From: Bathymodiolus brooksi
Taxonomy: Eukaryota > Mollusca > Bivalvia > Mytilida > Modiolidae
NCBI GenBank assembly: GCA_963680875.1
Contig: OY804590.1
Span: forward strand, 25,234,640-25,298,639
DNA: 64,000 bases
Direction: 5' to 3'
Part shown: in pieces, positions 10,804 to 21,195 of the stretch
Position numbering within the stretch: position 1 is the stretch's first letter
Layout of the letters: the number at the start of each line of letters is the position of its first letter
Position numbers and translations under genes: made by a program
The notes under the pieces: model-generated
Told to the model about the DNA's origin: nothing
The model's database searches: none
Seen by the model: only the letters and a program-made list of their open reading frames with translations

Positions 10804-11062
10804 CTACTTGGTAAAACCCAGAAGCCATGTCTAATACACTCATGAAGGTACTTCCTTTTATTATAGTGTCTTATACAGGTCTCAATATTAGGTAATGTAA
10901 TTGCATCTTTCCTAGTTACTTTATTTAAGGCTCTGAAATCAATGCAATAAATGAGACTTCCATCTTTTTTCCCCGCAAGGAATGTTGATGAAGCAAATTG
11001 TTATGTTGATTGTTGTATGGACCATCTTTCTAACATCACTGTTATGTGTGTTACCGTCAAAC
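10804..11062 (-). pseudogene. Ty3/gypsy-type reverse transcriptase fragment
   Basis: On the minus strand: 'MLERWSIQQST', then 'GKKDGSLIYCIDFRALNKV', 'LPNIETCI', and, after a frame change, 'VLDMASGFYQV', whose Asp is RT motif A. This order (LxxxGIIxxSxSxWASP..VxKKDG..R.CIDYRxLN..LPxI...LD..SGF.Q) is characteristic of Ty3/gypsy RT fingers and palm start. Only about 85 residues remain. The right-arm mirror (53585-53890) has an extra TGA where this copy reads Leu, so the left copy is better preserved. No LTRs identified. Confidence 0.65.
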
Positions 11063-11514
11063 AATTCAATATCCAGCCCATTATTGGCTATCCTACATAA
11101 GCCACGGACACCGACCACCAACGCCGACCCAACAACGACAGGCTCGTTTCAAGTGAAAAGCCAGAAGAAAACAGACAGAGCACTAGTCTCTGTGAACGTA
11201 ATCTGTCCACAATAGTGAATACCTACAGCAGTTAGCCGGTCGTTAAAACCTCAATAACCTCACAAACCTCAATAATTAATATCCTTGGCAAACCCTTCTT
11301 GGACATTTTGAAATAACCTGCTAGTTGATTCGTCAATGGTCAGGCTTTGATTGTACTCATAAAATGATGTGTTGATTCATATATGGGTGTCATCAGTAAT
11401 TGTTTCTGCTTCCATATCTAAACCAAAATGAAAACTTTTTCGGAGAGAAATAAATTTATCAGTAGTATTCTTTTACAAAATTTAACTTTCTCTGTTTCTG
11501 TTTTTCAATCAGTT
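11063..11514. other. Noncoding interval, mirrored
   Basis: Matches 53110-53560 reversed. It may include more gypsy-derived sequence next to the RT fragment, but no motif is recognisable. Confidence 0.4.
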
Positions 11515-11785
11515 TTGTCGAGTGCGGTAGATCGTGGGTTCGAGCACCGGTCGGATCAAACCAAAAACTATAACATTGGTATGTGTTGCTTCTTCGCTAC
11601 AGCATTCAGCATTAAGGAAAAGGAGTAAAGACTGGTTGGCTTGGAATCAGGATAATGTGTCAGAGTGGGCGACATGTTTATCGGTGGACTGTTGTTTCAG
11701 TGAGCTAGCACTAACAAAATCTAACTAAGCGTGTTGGTCTAGTACAAAGCGGACCTCATCATTATTTCATTGAAAATTAACTTGT
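11515..11785 (+). mobile_element. tRNA-derived SINE (same family as in the tandem units)
   Basis: The tRNA-like B box 'gtgggttcgagcaccgg' near 11534 is followed by the family body 'ctataacattggtatgtg', 'cagcattaagg', 'gtaaagactgg', 'ataatgtgtcagagtg' and 'agctagcactaa'. The tandem units carry the same family at 23727-24000 and equivalents on the minus strand; the right-arm mirror is 52855-53105. Confidence 0.65.
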
Positions 11786-12019
11786 TTTCGCCATGATATA
11801 GCTGACAAAATGCTGATTTGGCGCGTTGCTGTCAAGGAAGCTACTAAACCAAGGGTTCCTAGTGGCTAAGTTGAAGTAATCACCTTTGTGGTCACCACCA
11901 TGAATTACTCAGCCGCTACGGAATATTTCAGCTACAATTGACTACGGATATATTCGTTTGTAGTATTCATAATTCGGTTCTTTCTAGTCTTTGTTTTTCA
12001 CCGGAGTTGTAACTAGAGT
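11786..12019. other. Noncoding with SINE-tail-like fragment
   Basis: Contains 'gccatgatatagctga' near 11791, the conserved SINE tail core; the rest is unassigned. Confidence 0.35.
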
Positions 12020-12235
12020 AACACGACTTGCCGCATGTGGTGCAGGAATTGCTTACACTTCCTAAGCACCTGAATTAACCCCCAGTTATAGTGTGGTTCG
12101 TGTTGTTCAGTCTTTAGTTTTCTATGTAGTGCTTGTAGATCATTGTTTGTCCTTTTGTCCTTTTAATTTTGTTTACTGCATTTGTCTGTCCTTCTTCTGT
12201 TTACCCATGTTATGTCTTCAAACTTTCTTTCAGTA
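12020..12235 (+). repeat. Bivalve interspersed repeat resembling Penelope-like 3' tail
   Basis: The shared pattern is '..gtggtgcaggaattgcttac', then 'gagcacctga'-like, 'tctttagttttct', 'atcattgtttgtcc' and a T/G-rich end. The same pattern occurs at 12985-13205, 15540-15716 and in each tandem unit (24626-24820 and equivalents). I associate it with sequence downstream of Penelope-like RTs in mussels; this is recognition only. Confidence 0.45.
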
Positions 12236-12350
12236 ATCCGAATGCTTTACAATCTGATGGTTCAGTGGTCTAAAGATTTAGAAATCCAAAAGTTCAGTAG
12301 TCCGATAGTTCATTTTTCTGATGGTTTATTGGTTCGAAAATTACACGATT
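12236..12350 (+). repeat. Degenerate approximately 20-base tandem repeat
   Basis: Variants of 'ggttcagtagtccgaaagtt' occur about five times between 12236 and 12345; mirrored at 52310-52425. Confidence 0.4.
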
Positions 12351-12984
12351 TAAAAATTGTTCAAATATTCTTGTTATGGGTTAAGGCATAAATTGGTGAT
12401 AAAAGCAATATTCTAGAAATAATCAGCAATCTGGATATGATACAACTATAATATACGTCACAGGTAAAACAAACTCCAAGGACCATGGAATCCAACACCA
12501 TGGCCATTTAGATTTTTAGGTACGATAAAAAATAATTCTAGCTTTTTAAATGTGTGTGTGATGATTAATATTAGGTGCATGCATATTTGGCAATCTTTGA
12601 GACAGACATTTTGAACAAATCAACATTGTTTATTCGATTCAATCATTGTATTAGATAAAAGCAAATTTAGTATGATGTGTAATCCATTATATTTGTGCTA
12701 TAATTCCTAGAATGCATTATTGTTTTCAAGACAGTTATCTGCCATTTACTTGATAAGTACAAGTTTCAACAAATCTTCAAAACACCATTATATACCGGTA
12801 CATGAGCTTCGGGTGGATTTTATAACATGTTCACTTAATTCTACATCCGTTCTTTCTAAATGCAATGTGGGAGTTTGTCGTTTGCATAGAGTAGAATTCG
12901 CACACTTTTCTCTGTTCTTGATGTATATGTTCCGTATTCATACAGTATTGACAGACTTGTTAGTGACAAACTATCTGTATTTTA
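12351..12984. other. Noncoding, mirrored
   Basis: Matches about 51660-52300 reversed. Short ORFs are not conserved between arms. Confidence 0.4.
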
Positions 12985-13205
12985 CGGGTGCCAATAGTGG
13001 AGCAGGAAATGCATACCCTTCCGGAGCACCTGAGTCCCTCCCCGGTTTTTAGGGTGGTACCTCTAACTTAATCTTTAGTTATATGTGTAATTCTTTGTAG
13101 ATCGTTGTTTCTCTTTTTGTCCTCTTTCTGTTGGCCATTGTGTTGTCTGTCCTTCCATTTACGGATTCTGATTACCCCTTTTGGTATGTTCAAACTCTTC
13201 TGATC
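12985..13205 (+). repeat. PLE-tail-like bivalve repeat
   Basis: 'ggtgccaatagtggagcagg', 'ccttccggagcacctgag', 'taatctttagtt' and 'agatcgttgtttctc' occur in the order described at 12020. Mirror at about 51440-51660. Confidence 0.5.
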
Positions 13206-14984
13206 CTCATGTGCTATGTATATTATTTGTATTTGTTTGCGTATTATAAGTGGTATCAACCACGTCTTGATCTTCACATAGGTTCACCGCCGTTTTTGGT
13301 GCGGTCCGTGTTGCTCATCCTTTTAACTTTCTGTGTTATGTACTTGTGTTTTGTTTGTCTTCGTCCTGTGTCTTGTGTGTCCAATGTTGCCAGTGGCTGT
13401 GGATTGTCCATTCTTGATTGCTCCTTCGGTTTTCTCTAACGTTTATTTTATACATATACCCCTCAGCCTACATCTTAACCTTTATATATTATAGATTTGG
13501 GTATTTTGAATTGCCACAGCAGTCAATTTATTTAAGAATAGTTTGAAGATACTAAAAGGTACAGTTTGTACCCATAGGAATACCGACTGTCTGTTAAAAA
13601 ACGCGCCCACCAAGCAAAACAAATATGTTGTCAATCAAAACCCCGAGCAATTTGATGCATAAATACCCATTTTTGAATTGCCAAATAACCTAGCAAATAT
13701 ATGTGGTTGTTTCTTGTTTGCATATGTCATTTTCTCATTTGTAAAAATCATCTCGTACTTTTTTTTCTCTGAAGCACTTCAGAATGTAAATCAAATATCC
13801 TGAAGCTATGCAACAAGACTAGTGTTTTAGTTTGACACAACAATATACTGCCCCTACTATTCCTCATAATACAATATTACACTTAAAAACAAAATGAAGG
13901 AACATGGCATAATGACTATAGTTCTCAGAACTATTGCGCAACTTCCTTTCTTAGGAATTATTATTATATAGCGGATCTTTATAATACAATTTTTCTTTTT
14001 TTAGACAAACGCAATATACCATAACAAAGTGAGAGGTATATTGCAGTGACTTCTGGGTGGTTTTTAAACTTAACGAACGAGGAAGACTAATATGTATATC
14101 GTTTCCGTTTGCACAAGATATCTTAATTAACGTTTTTTTACGACAGGTATGCAAACATGCATTTGGTGTATTGGTACCAGGTCCATGTAGCTATGTAAAT
14201 CCCGAGGTTGTAGACATGCATGTGTTTTTCTTGTTCGGGACAAATAGATACGACACGATAGGACGAAGTATATGATTTATAACATAAATGCATTCCCCAC
14301 GAGCAAAAGGAATAACATATGTATGTTAACATCATCAATCTCTTCACAATTTCAACGTGACATGAGGCCTACCCATTTTTCATCGAACATTTGTTTTAAT
14401 CATTTTTCTATATACCTTTTGTATGTATATATGTAACTGTATTTTAATTCCAACGCAACACCATTGAAGCTTAGATACATTAATGTTTTTCTGCCCCCAC
14501 AAGCTGTATTGGTGTATGATATAGATATTTCAGTTTGGACAATTTGAAGACATGATCGTGTTTATGTCGTCATTCATTTTTATAGTAGGTGTGTGTCTTT
14601 TTGAATGGAAGCGAATCTGGAATAAGTTGTAGAAACCTCAATTAAATTTAAGGGTGAATTAAAACTTATTGATTTACACTTAAGGTTTAAATGAGACTTA
14701 TATTTAAGTGAGGTTTGTGCAACCTGGTCCTGATTGTTTATTTCAGTACAAACGTTGGATATCCAATAAAAAGGGAAGGGTTGACATCCCATTAACTGGC
14801 ATAACGCAAATTGATTTTTGTGATGTTCCAACCATCTCCTGGAATTACAAGTTAAGCGTTGTGTATTAAATGAACACTTACCTTAAGCATTATATATCGG
14901 ATTGTGTAACCTAGATAGTAATACAATTGACTAATTTTCGCTATATCAATGGTATTGTGACAGACAAGGTTTTCTTTGGTTTGG
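13206..14984. other. Mirrored noncoding sequence
   Basis: Matches about 49885-51430 reversed. The left arm has extra sequence at roughly 13720-13950, where the right arm has a C21 run (50883-50903). No gene supported. Confidence 0.45.
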
Positions 14985-15235
14985 TTTATGGTGTTTAACG
15001 CCATTTTCAACAATATATCAGTTATATCGTTGCTGTCAGTATTATTAGTGGAGTACAAGGAGAAATCCACAGACCTGCCGCAACTCACTGACAAACTGTA
15101 TTACACAATGTTGTATCGATTACACCTCACCATGAACGGGGTTCGAACTCCATCGTTAGTGGTGTTATGCACTGATTGGACGTGTAGTTGTAAATCCAAC
15201 TACAATACGATCACGACCACGCCGGTCCCGTAACA
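14985..15235 (-). mobile_element. tRNA-headed SINE, minus orientation
   Basis: Read on the minus strand: a head with B box 'tggagttcgaaccccgttc' near 15130-15150, then 'gaggtgtaatcgatacaac', 'ctcca-taataa' and tail 'tggcgttaaacaccataaac'. Mirrored at 49640-49880, which reads plus. Confidence 0.7.
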
Positions 15236-15394
15236 GACAAGGAAATAGCTGATGAAATTGATAAAAAAAATACCACCTGTCGGAACAATGAAAAAATAAA
15301 ATCGAACAATCGTAGAAAGAGGCAAAATCGACACTCCAATATACATATACATGGCGCTCACTTGCTATAAGCACCTCAATGAAAAGTGGCGGGG

Positions 15395-15475
15395 CCCAAA
15401 CCTCCATTCTTAGTGAGATGATGGGATCACGAGGCGAACACGTTAACCATTACACCACCGATGCGGTTCAAAGCA
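15395..15475 (-). mobile_element. tRNA-like SINE head fragment
   Basis: On the minus strand, an A-box-like 'ggtggtgtaatggttaacg' near 15441-15461 is followed by 'gttcgcctcgtgatccc' and a degenerate B box. Mirror at 49405-49490. Probably a partial second SINE family, not a functional tRNA. Confidence 0.45.
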
Positions 15476-15539
15476 TGTTGATGAAACAGAGATAGAACCT
15501 TTAATAAATCTGTGATGGATACATGTTTATTATCGTAAG

Positions 15540-15716
15540 CATGCTTGTTAAACAGCATGTGCCACCAGTGGAACAGGCCTGTTGTGGAGCACTTAGCTGC
15601 TTATCCCGGTTGTTAGTGGGAGTGCTCACTCTAGTTTCTGTGTTATATGAACCATTGTTTGTCGTTTTGTCCTTTTCATTTTGGTCATTGTATTGTTTGT
15701 TCTTCTTCGATTGACA
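15540..15716 (+). repeat. PLE-tail-like bivalve repeat
   Basis: 'gtgccaccagtggaacaggc', 'ggagcactta', 'agtttctgtg', 'accattgtttgtcg' and 'cattttggtcattg' follow the pattern given at 12020. Mirror 49160-49340. Confidence 0.5.
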
Positions 15717-15717
15717 G

Positions 15718-15998
15718 CGGGGGGCCCTGGTGGCTCAGTGAATTAGGTCGTTGGATCTAACAGCTCATACAAGCTTATCACCAATACGGCGTGGGTTCGC
15801 GCCCAGCTTTGTAAATTACAAAAAGGGTGCACTCGACTCCCAGCCACAAGTGATAAAGCTTACAATTTGCTTGCCCAGGGTCAGTGGTCCTCTCTGGGTA
15901 CTCCGGCATCTTCCACCTCTAAAACTGTTCGCCCTGATATAGCTGAAATACTGCTGAAAGTGGCGTTAAACACCAAAAATCAATAAAATCCATTTACA
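15718..15998 (+). mobile_element. tRNA-derived SINE with clear A and B boxes
   Basis: Head: A box 'ggtggctcagtgaattagg' (15729-15747) and B box 'gtgggttcgcgcccagc' near 15791-15807. Body: 'ttgcttgcccagggtcagtg', 'gatatagctgaaatactgc' and tail 'tggcgttaaacaccaaaaat'. Homology to the right arm (48885-49160) ends with this SINE, so it marks the inner edge of the inverted duplication. Confidence 0.75.
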
Positions 15999-16000
15999 GC

Positions 16001-17900
16001 TTTTGATTACCTCTTTGGAATATTCAGTCTATTCTTATAGAGTTTGTGGATGAAATGAGTTTGCACCAATTGGATTTTAGAAGATGGCAATGACAAATTC
16101 GTTGGAACGTGAACATGTGATGTTAAATCAAAATCTAAAAGAAGAAAAGGAATGTCAGATATCATATAAAGGACTTATTTATGACTCTTTACAGCGACAC
16201 TGCTCATCCATTTAAATGCGGTCGTCAGTGTTCTACTCACAAGTAGAAAACACTTGCATGAACGTATCATTTCACTAAGATAGGAGATTTGAGCCAATAA
16301 AACTAGCTCACCCGCATCACATTTTATTGAACTGTTTCTGTCAAGCCAGGGAACTAGTAGCCATGCATGTACTTATTAGGGGCATGGTGTGGTATTTATT
16401 GTTGTTATTTTATTAGTAAACTTCAGTGATGCAGCTAGACACTGGTCTCTGAACATTTGTCTACCTACTTCTTATTTTGTCCTTTGTCTACCTATTTCTT
16501 AAATTGTCCTGAAGAAGTTTATCAAAAATAGCTTAGACGTTGTGCATGGTATTGGAGACGTTTTCATTTTCAATCTGTGTATTGTTTGAATGGTTCAAAA
16601 TGAGAAAGCATTTTTTGACCCATTAAAACCAAGCAAAGTAGACTATTTTGTGAATTTACAAAAAAAATATCATAATGATCAATATCCTTTGTACCTATAT
16701 TTACTGACAATAGTCGAGCAAAGCAAATAGAGGATCACATATTTTAACCCTGTAGACCGGTCACAGTTTTTCCACTTTTATGCGGCATAATCTAGATTTA
16801 TGGAAATATACGAAGGAAAATATTATAATTTTGGTACGAAAATAAAGTAAACTGCATATGCTTTATGACGTCGGTTGATAAATTACGTAATCAGCGCCAT
16901 TGAACGATCGAGTGGACCTTTTCTCGTCTGAAATACCTGTAGACCACACAGAAGTACAAAGTCTAATTTTTGTATAGAAGAGAGGTGAGTCTGAAGAACT
17001 TAAACAAAAAGAAAGGTTAACAAATTAGCTATATGCCACAGAATTGTTCAAATACAAGTAAAGAAATTGTTTATACCGAGGAATATTTCCACAATGCACA
17101 ACACGACTACCACATCGCTCACGGTGTCACAAAAGCTTTCATATTGACACCTGTAACACAGATATGTACAATATATCCGGAATTTCCACGAATTTCAATG
17201 GGAATGAAATTAAATATTTTAATTTACTGTAAATGATATTTTTGTGTCTCTTATGAACGCGAAATTGGTGCCATTATGACAACTTGTTCCAATTGACACT
17301 GCAATTTGCATCTTGACCGTATCTGTTACATTATCAAAAATATGACGTTTTGTTCCGAATATGTAGTTTTTTTTTCATCGTTCCGGTGAATAAATATAGA
17401 ATTTTGTGTAAATTAGCTTATAATCTTATTGACTTTTGTAAATTCCTCACAAGAGAGGACTTCAGTTTTCGATTTTATACCTAAAATGCTAAAATTAACG
17501 ATATTATAGCGAATGTTATGGTGTCTCCCTAAATGTCCCACTTCCTTTTTTTTCAATTTTATGATGTGAATTTTGGCAACATGCTAAGAAATCTTGTTTG
17601 TTTAAATAGAGTGTATAAAAGTATCATACCTTTCAAGTACATAAACCGAAATTCCTTTATTCGGAAATGTGTTTGGAACAAAATAGTTTTTGAAGGATTG
17701 AAAAACTACGGCAAACACCCAACAATAAGATTGTCTCCTCATTTGTCTCACCATCGTCAATTTTGTAGTTGTACATGGTCTCTCCTAGGTTATCATCTAT
17801 GAAAAATCATTTGTTAATTAGAATAAATTAATTTGATCGTACTTTAAAAAATCGGTTTTAGATCACTACCTAAATATGCAAATATATATTATTAATACAG
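16001..17900. other. Sequence between left arm and array, no recognised feature
   Basis: AT-rich, no conserved ORF, no repeat matched elsewhere in the window. Confidence 0.5.
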
Positions 17901-18049
17901 TGGGAGTCACTAGAACAACGAAGAGCCAAACCAAGAGCAACATTCATGTACAAATTAGTTAACAACTTAGTTGATGTCCATGCGGAACACATTCTCACAC
18001 CATCAAACAACAGAACCAGAGATAATGCAGCCTACAGAACACTATACAA
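17901..18049 (+). pseudogene. LINE RT C-terminal fragment
   Basis: One open frame of about 50 residues reads 'WESLEQRRAKPRATFMYKLV', then an 'ILTPSNNRTRDNAAYR' block. This pattern (WExLxxRRxxxRxxMxYKxVN) occurs at the C-terminal end of CR1/L2/Rex-like LINE reverse transcriptases. It differs from the LINE in the tandem units and is cut off by the Penelope-like element at about 18053. Confidence 0.55.
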
Positions 18050-18052
18050 ATG

Positions 18053-18589
18053 CTTGTAAAAGATAAGATGATTCATGAGGCTAGAGTCTTTAATTTCACA
18101 TACAGGTATATTGATGACGTTTTATCTATCAACAATTCTAGATTTGCAGAATTTCTTCCATTGATATATCCTCCAGAGCTGGAAGTTAAAGATACCACAT
18201 ATACCGCTTCGTCCGCATCATTTTTGGACTTATACCTCGAATTTGACGACAGTGGTCAAATCAGTACTAAAATTTATGATAAACGGGACGACTTCAATTT
18301 TAAGATCATAAATTTTCCAAATATGTGCAGCAATATACCAGCTTCTCCTGCATATGGTGTTTACATCTCGCAATTGATTCGCTATGCAAGGGCCAGTAGC
18401 AATTATTCTGATTTCCTGAAACGTCATCTTCATCTGAGAAACAGGCTACTGGACCAGGGCTATAAAACAATTCGCCTTATCCGATCTCTTAAAAAGTTTA
18501 TATTCCGATACCAAGATCTTGTCGAAATATATTCCGTCTCTGCAGAAAAGATTATAAACGATGGATTTTCATATAGTGAAAATGTATAA
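18053..18589 (+). pseudogene. Penelope-like reverse transcriptase, C-terminal portion
   Basis: RT palm and thumb: 'FTYRYIDDVLSINN' with the YIDD catalytic motif, 'ASFLDLYLEF', 'TKIYDKRDDFNFKI', 'SPAYGVYISQLIRYA' and a thumb of about 55 residues ending in a stop at 18587-18589. The upstream half (fingers, motif A, GIPMG) is missing. No GIY-YIG endonuclease follows the thumb, unlike canonical Penelope elements; the same stop is used in the minus-strand copy at 61673. Confidence 0.75.
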
Positions 18590-18936
18590 AGATAAAGTGT
18601 CAACAAAAATGTCAAAAATATTTTTTTATCAATGTCTGACGTAAAATTGCTTTTGACATTTACTTCACTGAGTTTGGTGCTGCTTTGAAAACTCTTTTAC
18701 CTGTTTTGTTCAAGTATTGTTATAAATACTGTTATAGTGACAGTCGGAGACTTTGAGCCGTAATGCAAGGGGGAGGTTTGGCGCTTTAAAATCTGATTCA
18801 ACCCACCATTTCTTTAGAAATGCCTGTACCAAGTCAGGGTCATTACGGTTTTCACAGTTTTCCGGTTGTTGACTGATTTTGTCTGTTTATATGCTTATGA
18901 GATTTGACTTTCCATTTGTAAGATTGTTCGGAGTTC

Positions 18937-18954
18937 GGTAATTTTGTTATTACC
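18937..18954 (+). other. Perfect small hairpin at the Penelope-like 3' terminus
   Basis: The six-base arms 'ggtaat' and 'attacc' flank a six-base loop. The same hairpin is at the 3' end of the other copy (61317-61334). Possible RNA signal or chance. Confidence 0.4.
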
Positions 18955-19098
18955 CTTATTAGCAGATCATTGTTTGTCTTTTTTCATTTGGCTATTACAT
19001 TGTGCTTCCTTCAAATTACGACTACTGATTACCCTAATGGTATCTACAAATTATTTTTTTTACATATTCAACAATACTAGTGTATAATGAATTGGTAA

Positions 19099-19406
19099 TC
19101 CCAGCTATGGGTTAAATAGTTCCACTGTTTTGTGGATGGAGAGGGAAACTCCACTATCAAACCTCCGCTGCCGTGCGGCATACCCATTTATGGGAAAGGC
19201 TTCGGGATAAAACCTGAGGATAAATCCAGTTTGGGACCTGTAAAGTCCCTCCAGTGCTTCCAGGAAAGGTCTTATACCAGAAGCTAATGGAGAGGTAACC
19301 CTAACAGAAACCCTCAGTGCTGAAGTCGGAGGTGCTGGACCGTAATTGGCACACTCTAACAGACCACAACACTACGCATTTACAGCCATTATGACACATG
19401 ACACAC
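19099..19406. mobile_element. 308-base insertion with 12-base target duplication (unit 1)
   Basis: 'atgaattggtaa' occurs at 19087-19098 and again at 19407-19418. The enclosed segment starts 'tcccagctatggg' and contains 'cctccgctgccgtgcggc' and 'ccagtgcttccagg'. I do not recognise the family. No tRNA-like boxes or poly(A) tail are clear, and no terminal inverted repeat is evident. Confidence 0.6.
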
Positions 19407-19554
19407 ATGAATTGGTAAGACTTGTATTTCTATATCCCTTCATTACAATCAAAGCTTACAAAATGCAACTAGAAATTACTTTGAACACAATAAAGTTATA
19501 ACAAACTCACAACCATGACATGAAATATGATTACCATTGAAAAAGATTGTAAAG

Positions 19555-21195
19555 ATGGCGACGGGACTAGACGGGCGTTTGTTTACTCTAACAACAACTT
19601 TAATTGTATCTCGAATCCTTGCATTTCCAACGCAATTAGATCTCCCAGACAACGAATACATGGTAGAAGATCTCGGATTATACTCGAGAACGAAACCAAA
19701 ACCATTTTGCTATGACTTTTCACTAGATTTATTATACCCGTGGATCGTCTCAAAAAAGATCCGCCATTATGCAAATAGACGTTACTACAAATACTTACCA
19801 AACCAAAATACAACAACATATACATCAATAATTATAATTCTTTTGCTATCAGGAGACATTTCAAATAATCCTGGTCCAGTAAAATATCCTTGTGGGAAAT
19901 GTTCCAAACCAGTAAAACGAAATCAACGTGGAATTTATTGTGAAGACTGTACATATTGGTATCACATTAAATGTATTGACCTACCGATAGACGAATACCA
20001 ACGCTTATCAACATCATCTGAAAGTTGGTACTGTGCAAACTGTATTTGGCCTATTTTTAGCAACTCCTTTTTTAATATTGTAGATGTAGAGGATAAATCA
20101 AACGCACCCACTGTTAATTCCGGTGTACATGTAAACAAACACACGATTAAAGACCTTAGAGATGTCCAGAGATCTTATCCCAAAAATTTCATGGCAGCAC
20201 ACCTGAACATCAATAGCCTTCGGTACAAATTTGACGAAATAAAAGAGGTACTAAATGACAACATTGTAGATTTATTAATTATTTCTGAAACGAAACTTGA
20301 TAAATCTTTTATTGACAATCTGTTCAGTGTAGATAGGTACAAAGTGCAACGTAGGGACAGGAACCAGTACGGCGGGGGCCTACTTACCTTTATCAGATCT
20401 GACTTTCCATCCAACAGAAAAAAATCTTTAGAGAGTGACAAAATTGAAACTCTGTGTCATGAAGTATATTTAAGTGACAGAAAGTGGTTGATTGCTGGGG
20501 CATATAAACCCCCTTCTATGTCAAACAATGAATTTACTGAATATTTCCCCAGATTTGCCGATTGATCTTTAATACATTATGAACATATGTTATTATTTGG
20601 TGACCTGAATTTTGACATGCTCAATTCAGATAAAAGTGCTACCTTGAATGATTTCTGTGATATTTTCAATCTATCACAACTTGTTAATGGTCCAACCTAT
20701 TTCAAAAAGGGCTGTATCCCATCACTAGCAGATGTAATAATGACAAACAAGAAATCATTATGCTTTAAGTCACAAAATGTTCCAACAGGTGTCAGTGACT
20801 GCCATAACATTATAAGTACTGTTATCAAAGGTGAAGTTCTTCACGAACCAAAAAAGCTCAGGTATTATAGAAGTTACAAGACTTTTGATATTGAAAATTT
20901 CAATGATGATATAGAACAAATTAAGATCAATCAAACATGTCATGAAGTAGATTCTGTTTATAGTGAATATGAACAAGATTTTATCAATGTGCTATACAAG
21001 CATGCTCCAATTAAATATAGATATCAAAGAAAAAAACCATTACCATGTATGAATCAGGAGCTCAGAAGAGCTGTATGCAGAAAACAAATGCTATATTCTC
21101 AATTTACAAAATGTCAGAGCAACAAAAATTGGGAAAAATTCAGAAAGCAAAGAAATTTTGTAACCAAATTGAAAAGAAAATCAATGAAAACATAG
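19555..21195 (+). pseudogene. LINE copy 1: 2A-like motif, PHD finger and APE endonuclease
   Basis: I chose ATG 19555 because the upstream open frame has no other ATG and the LINE begins just before. Residues 9-30 are hydrophobic. Residues 100-108 are 'GDISNNPGP' after a hydrophobic run, a 2A-like ribosome-skipping signal with Ser where the consensus has Glu. A C4HC3 PHD finger follows: CGKC, CEDC, H-x2-C, W-x-C-x2-C (19897-20043). The APE endonuclease starts at 'AAHLNINSLRYKFDEIK' (catalytic Asn), with 'IISETKLD' (Glu), 'GGGLLTFIRSD', 'FGDLNFDM', 'DVIMTN' and 'SDCHNII'. One reading frame holds throughout, interrupted by TGA 20563-20565 and closed by TAG 21193-21195; both are in frame with the RT beyond. 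Confidence 0.85.

Larger units (their letters stand above)
7566..16000. repeat. Left arm of large imperfect inverted duplication
   Basis: Read as reverse complement, this arm matches 48885-57257 over nearly its whole length. Anchors: 7737-7950 with 56910-57125, 8403-8510 with 56235-56341, 10800-11000 with 53690-53900, 12240-12345 with 52310-52420, and 15718-16000 with 48885-49160. The outermost 60 bases (from 7566) match the last 60 bases of the window. Similarity is high but not perfect, with indels on both sides. Mirrored TE relics show these insertions predate the duplication. Left-only sequence includes about 13720-13950. Confidence 0.85.
18053..18960 (+). mobile_element. Penelope-like element, 5' truncated
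   Basis: Matches 61315-62225 reversed from the RT palm through the 3' UTR. The 5' end is cut within the RT at about 18053; the 3' end follows 'gttattacc' plus 'yttatt' in both copies. It abuts the first tandem unit exactly at its left edge. The 3' UTR includes 'tgtaccaagtcagggtcatt' and 'gttcggagttcggtaa', a style I know from bivalve Penelope-like 3' regions. Confidence 0.7.

Noticed and set aside
12720..13439. Overlapping ORFs of about 100 codons with hydrophobic stretches
   Set aside because: They lie in the PLE-tail-like repeat and are not preserved in the mirrored arm.
15245..15300. Hammerhead ribozyme core, since 'ctgatga' occurs near 15249 and Penelope-like elements often carry such ribozymes
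   Set aside because: No matching stem II, GAAA and stem III arrangement is visible, and it does not lie in a Penelope-like element.
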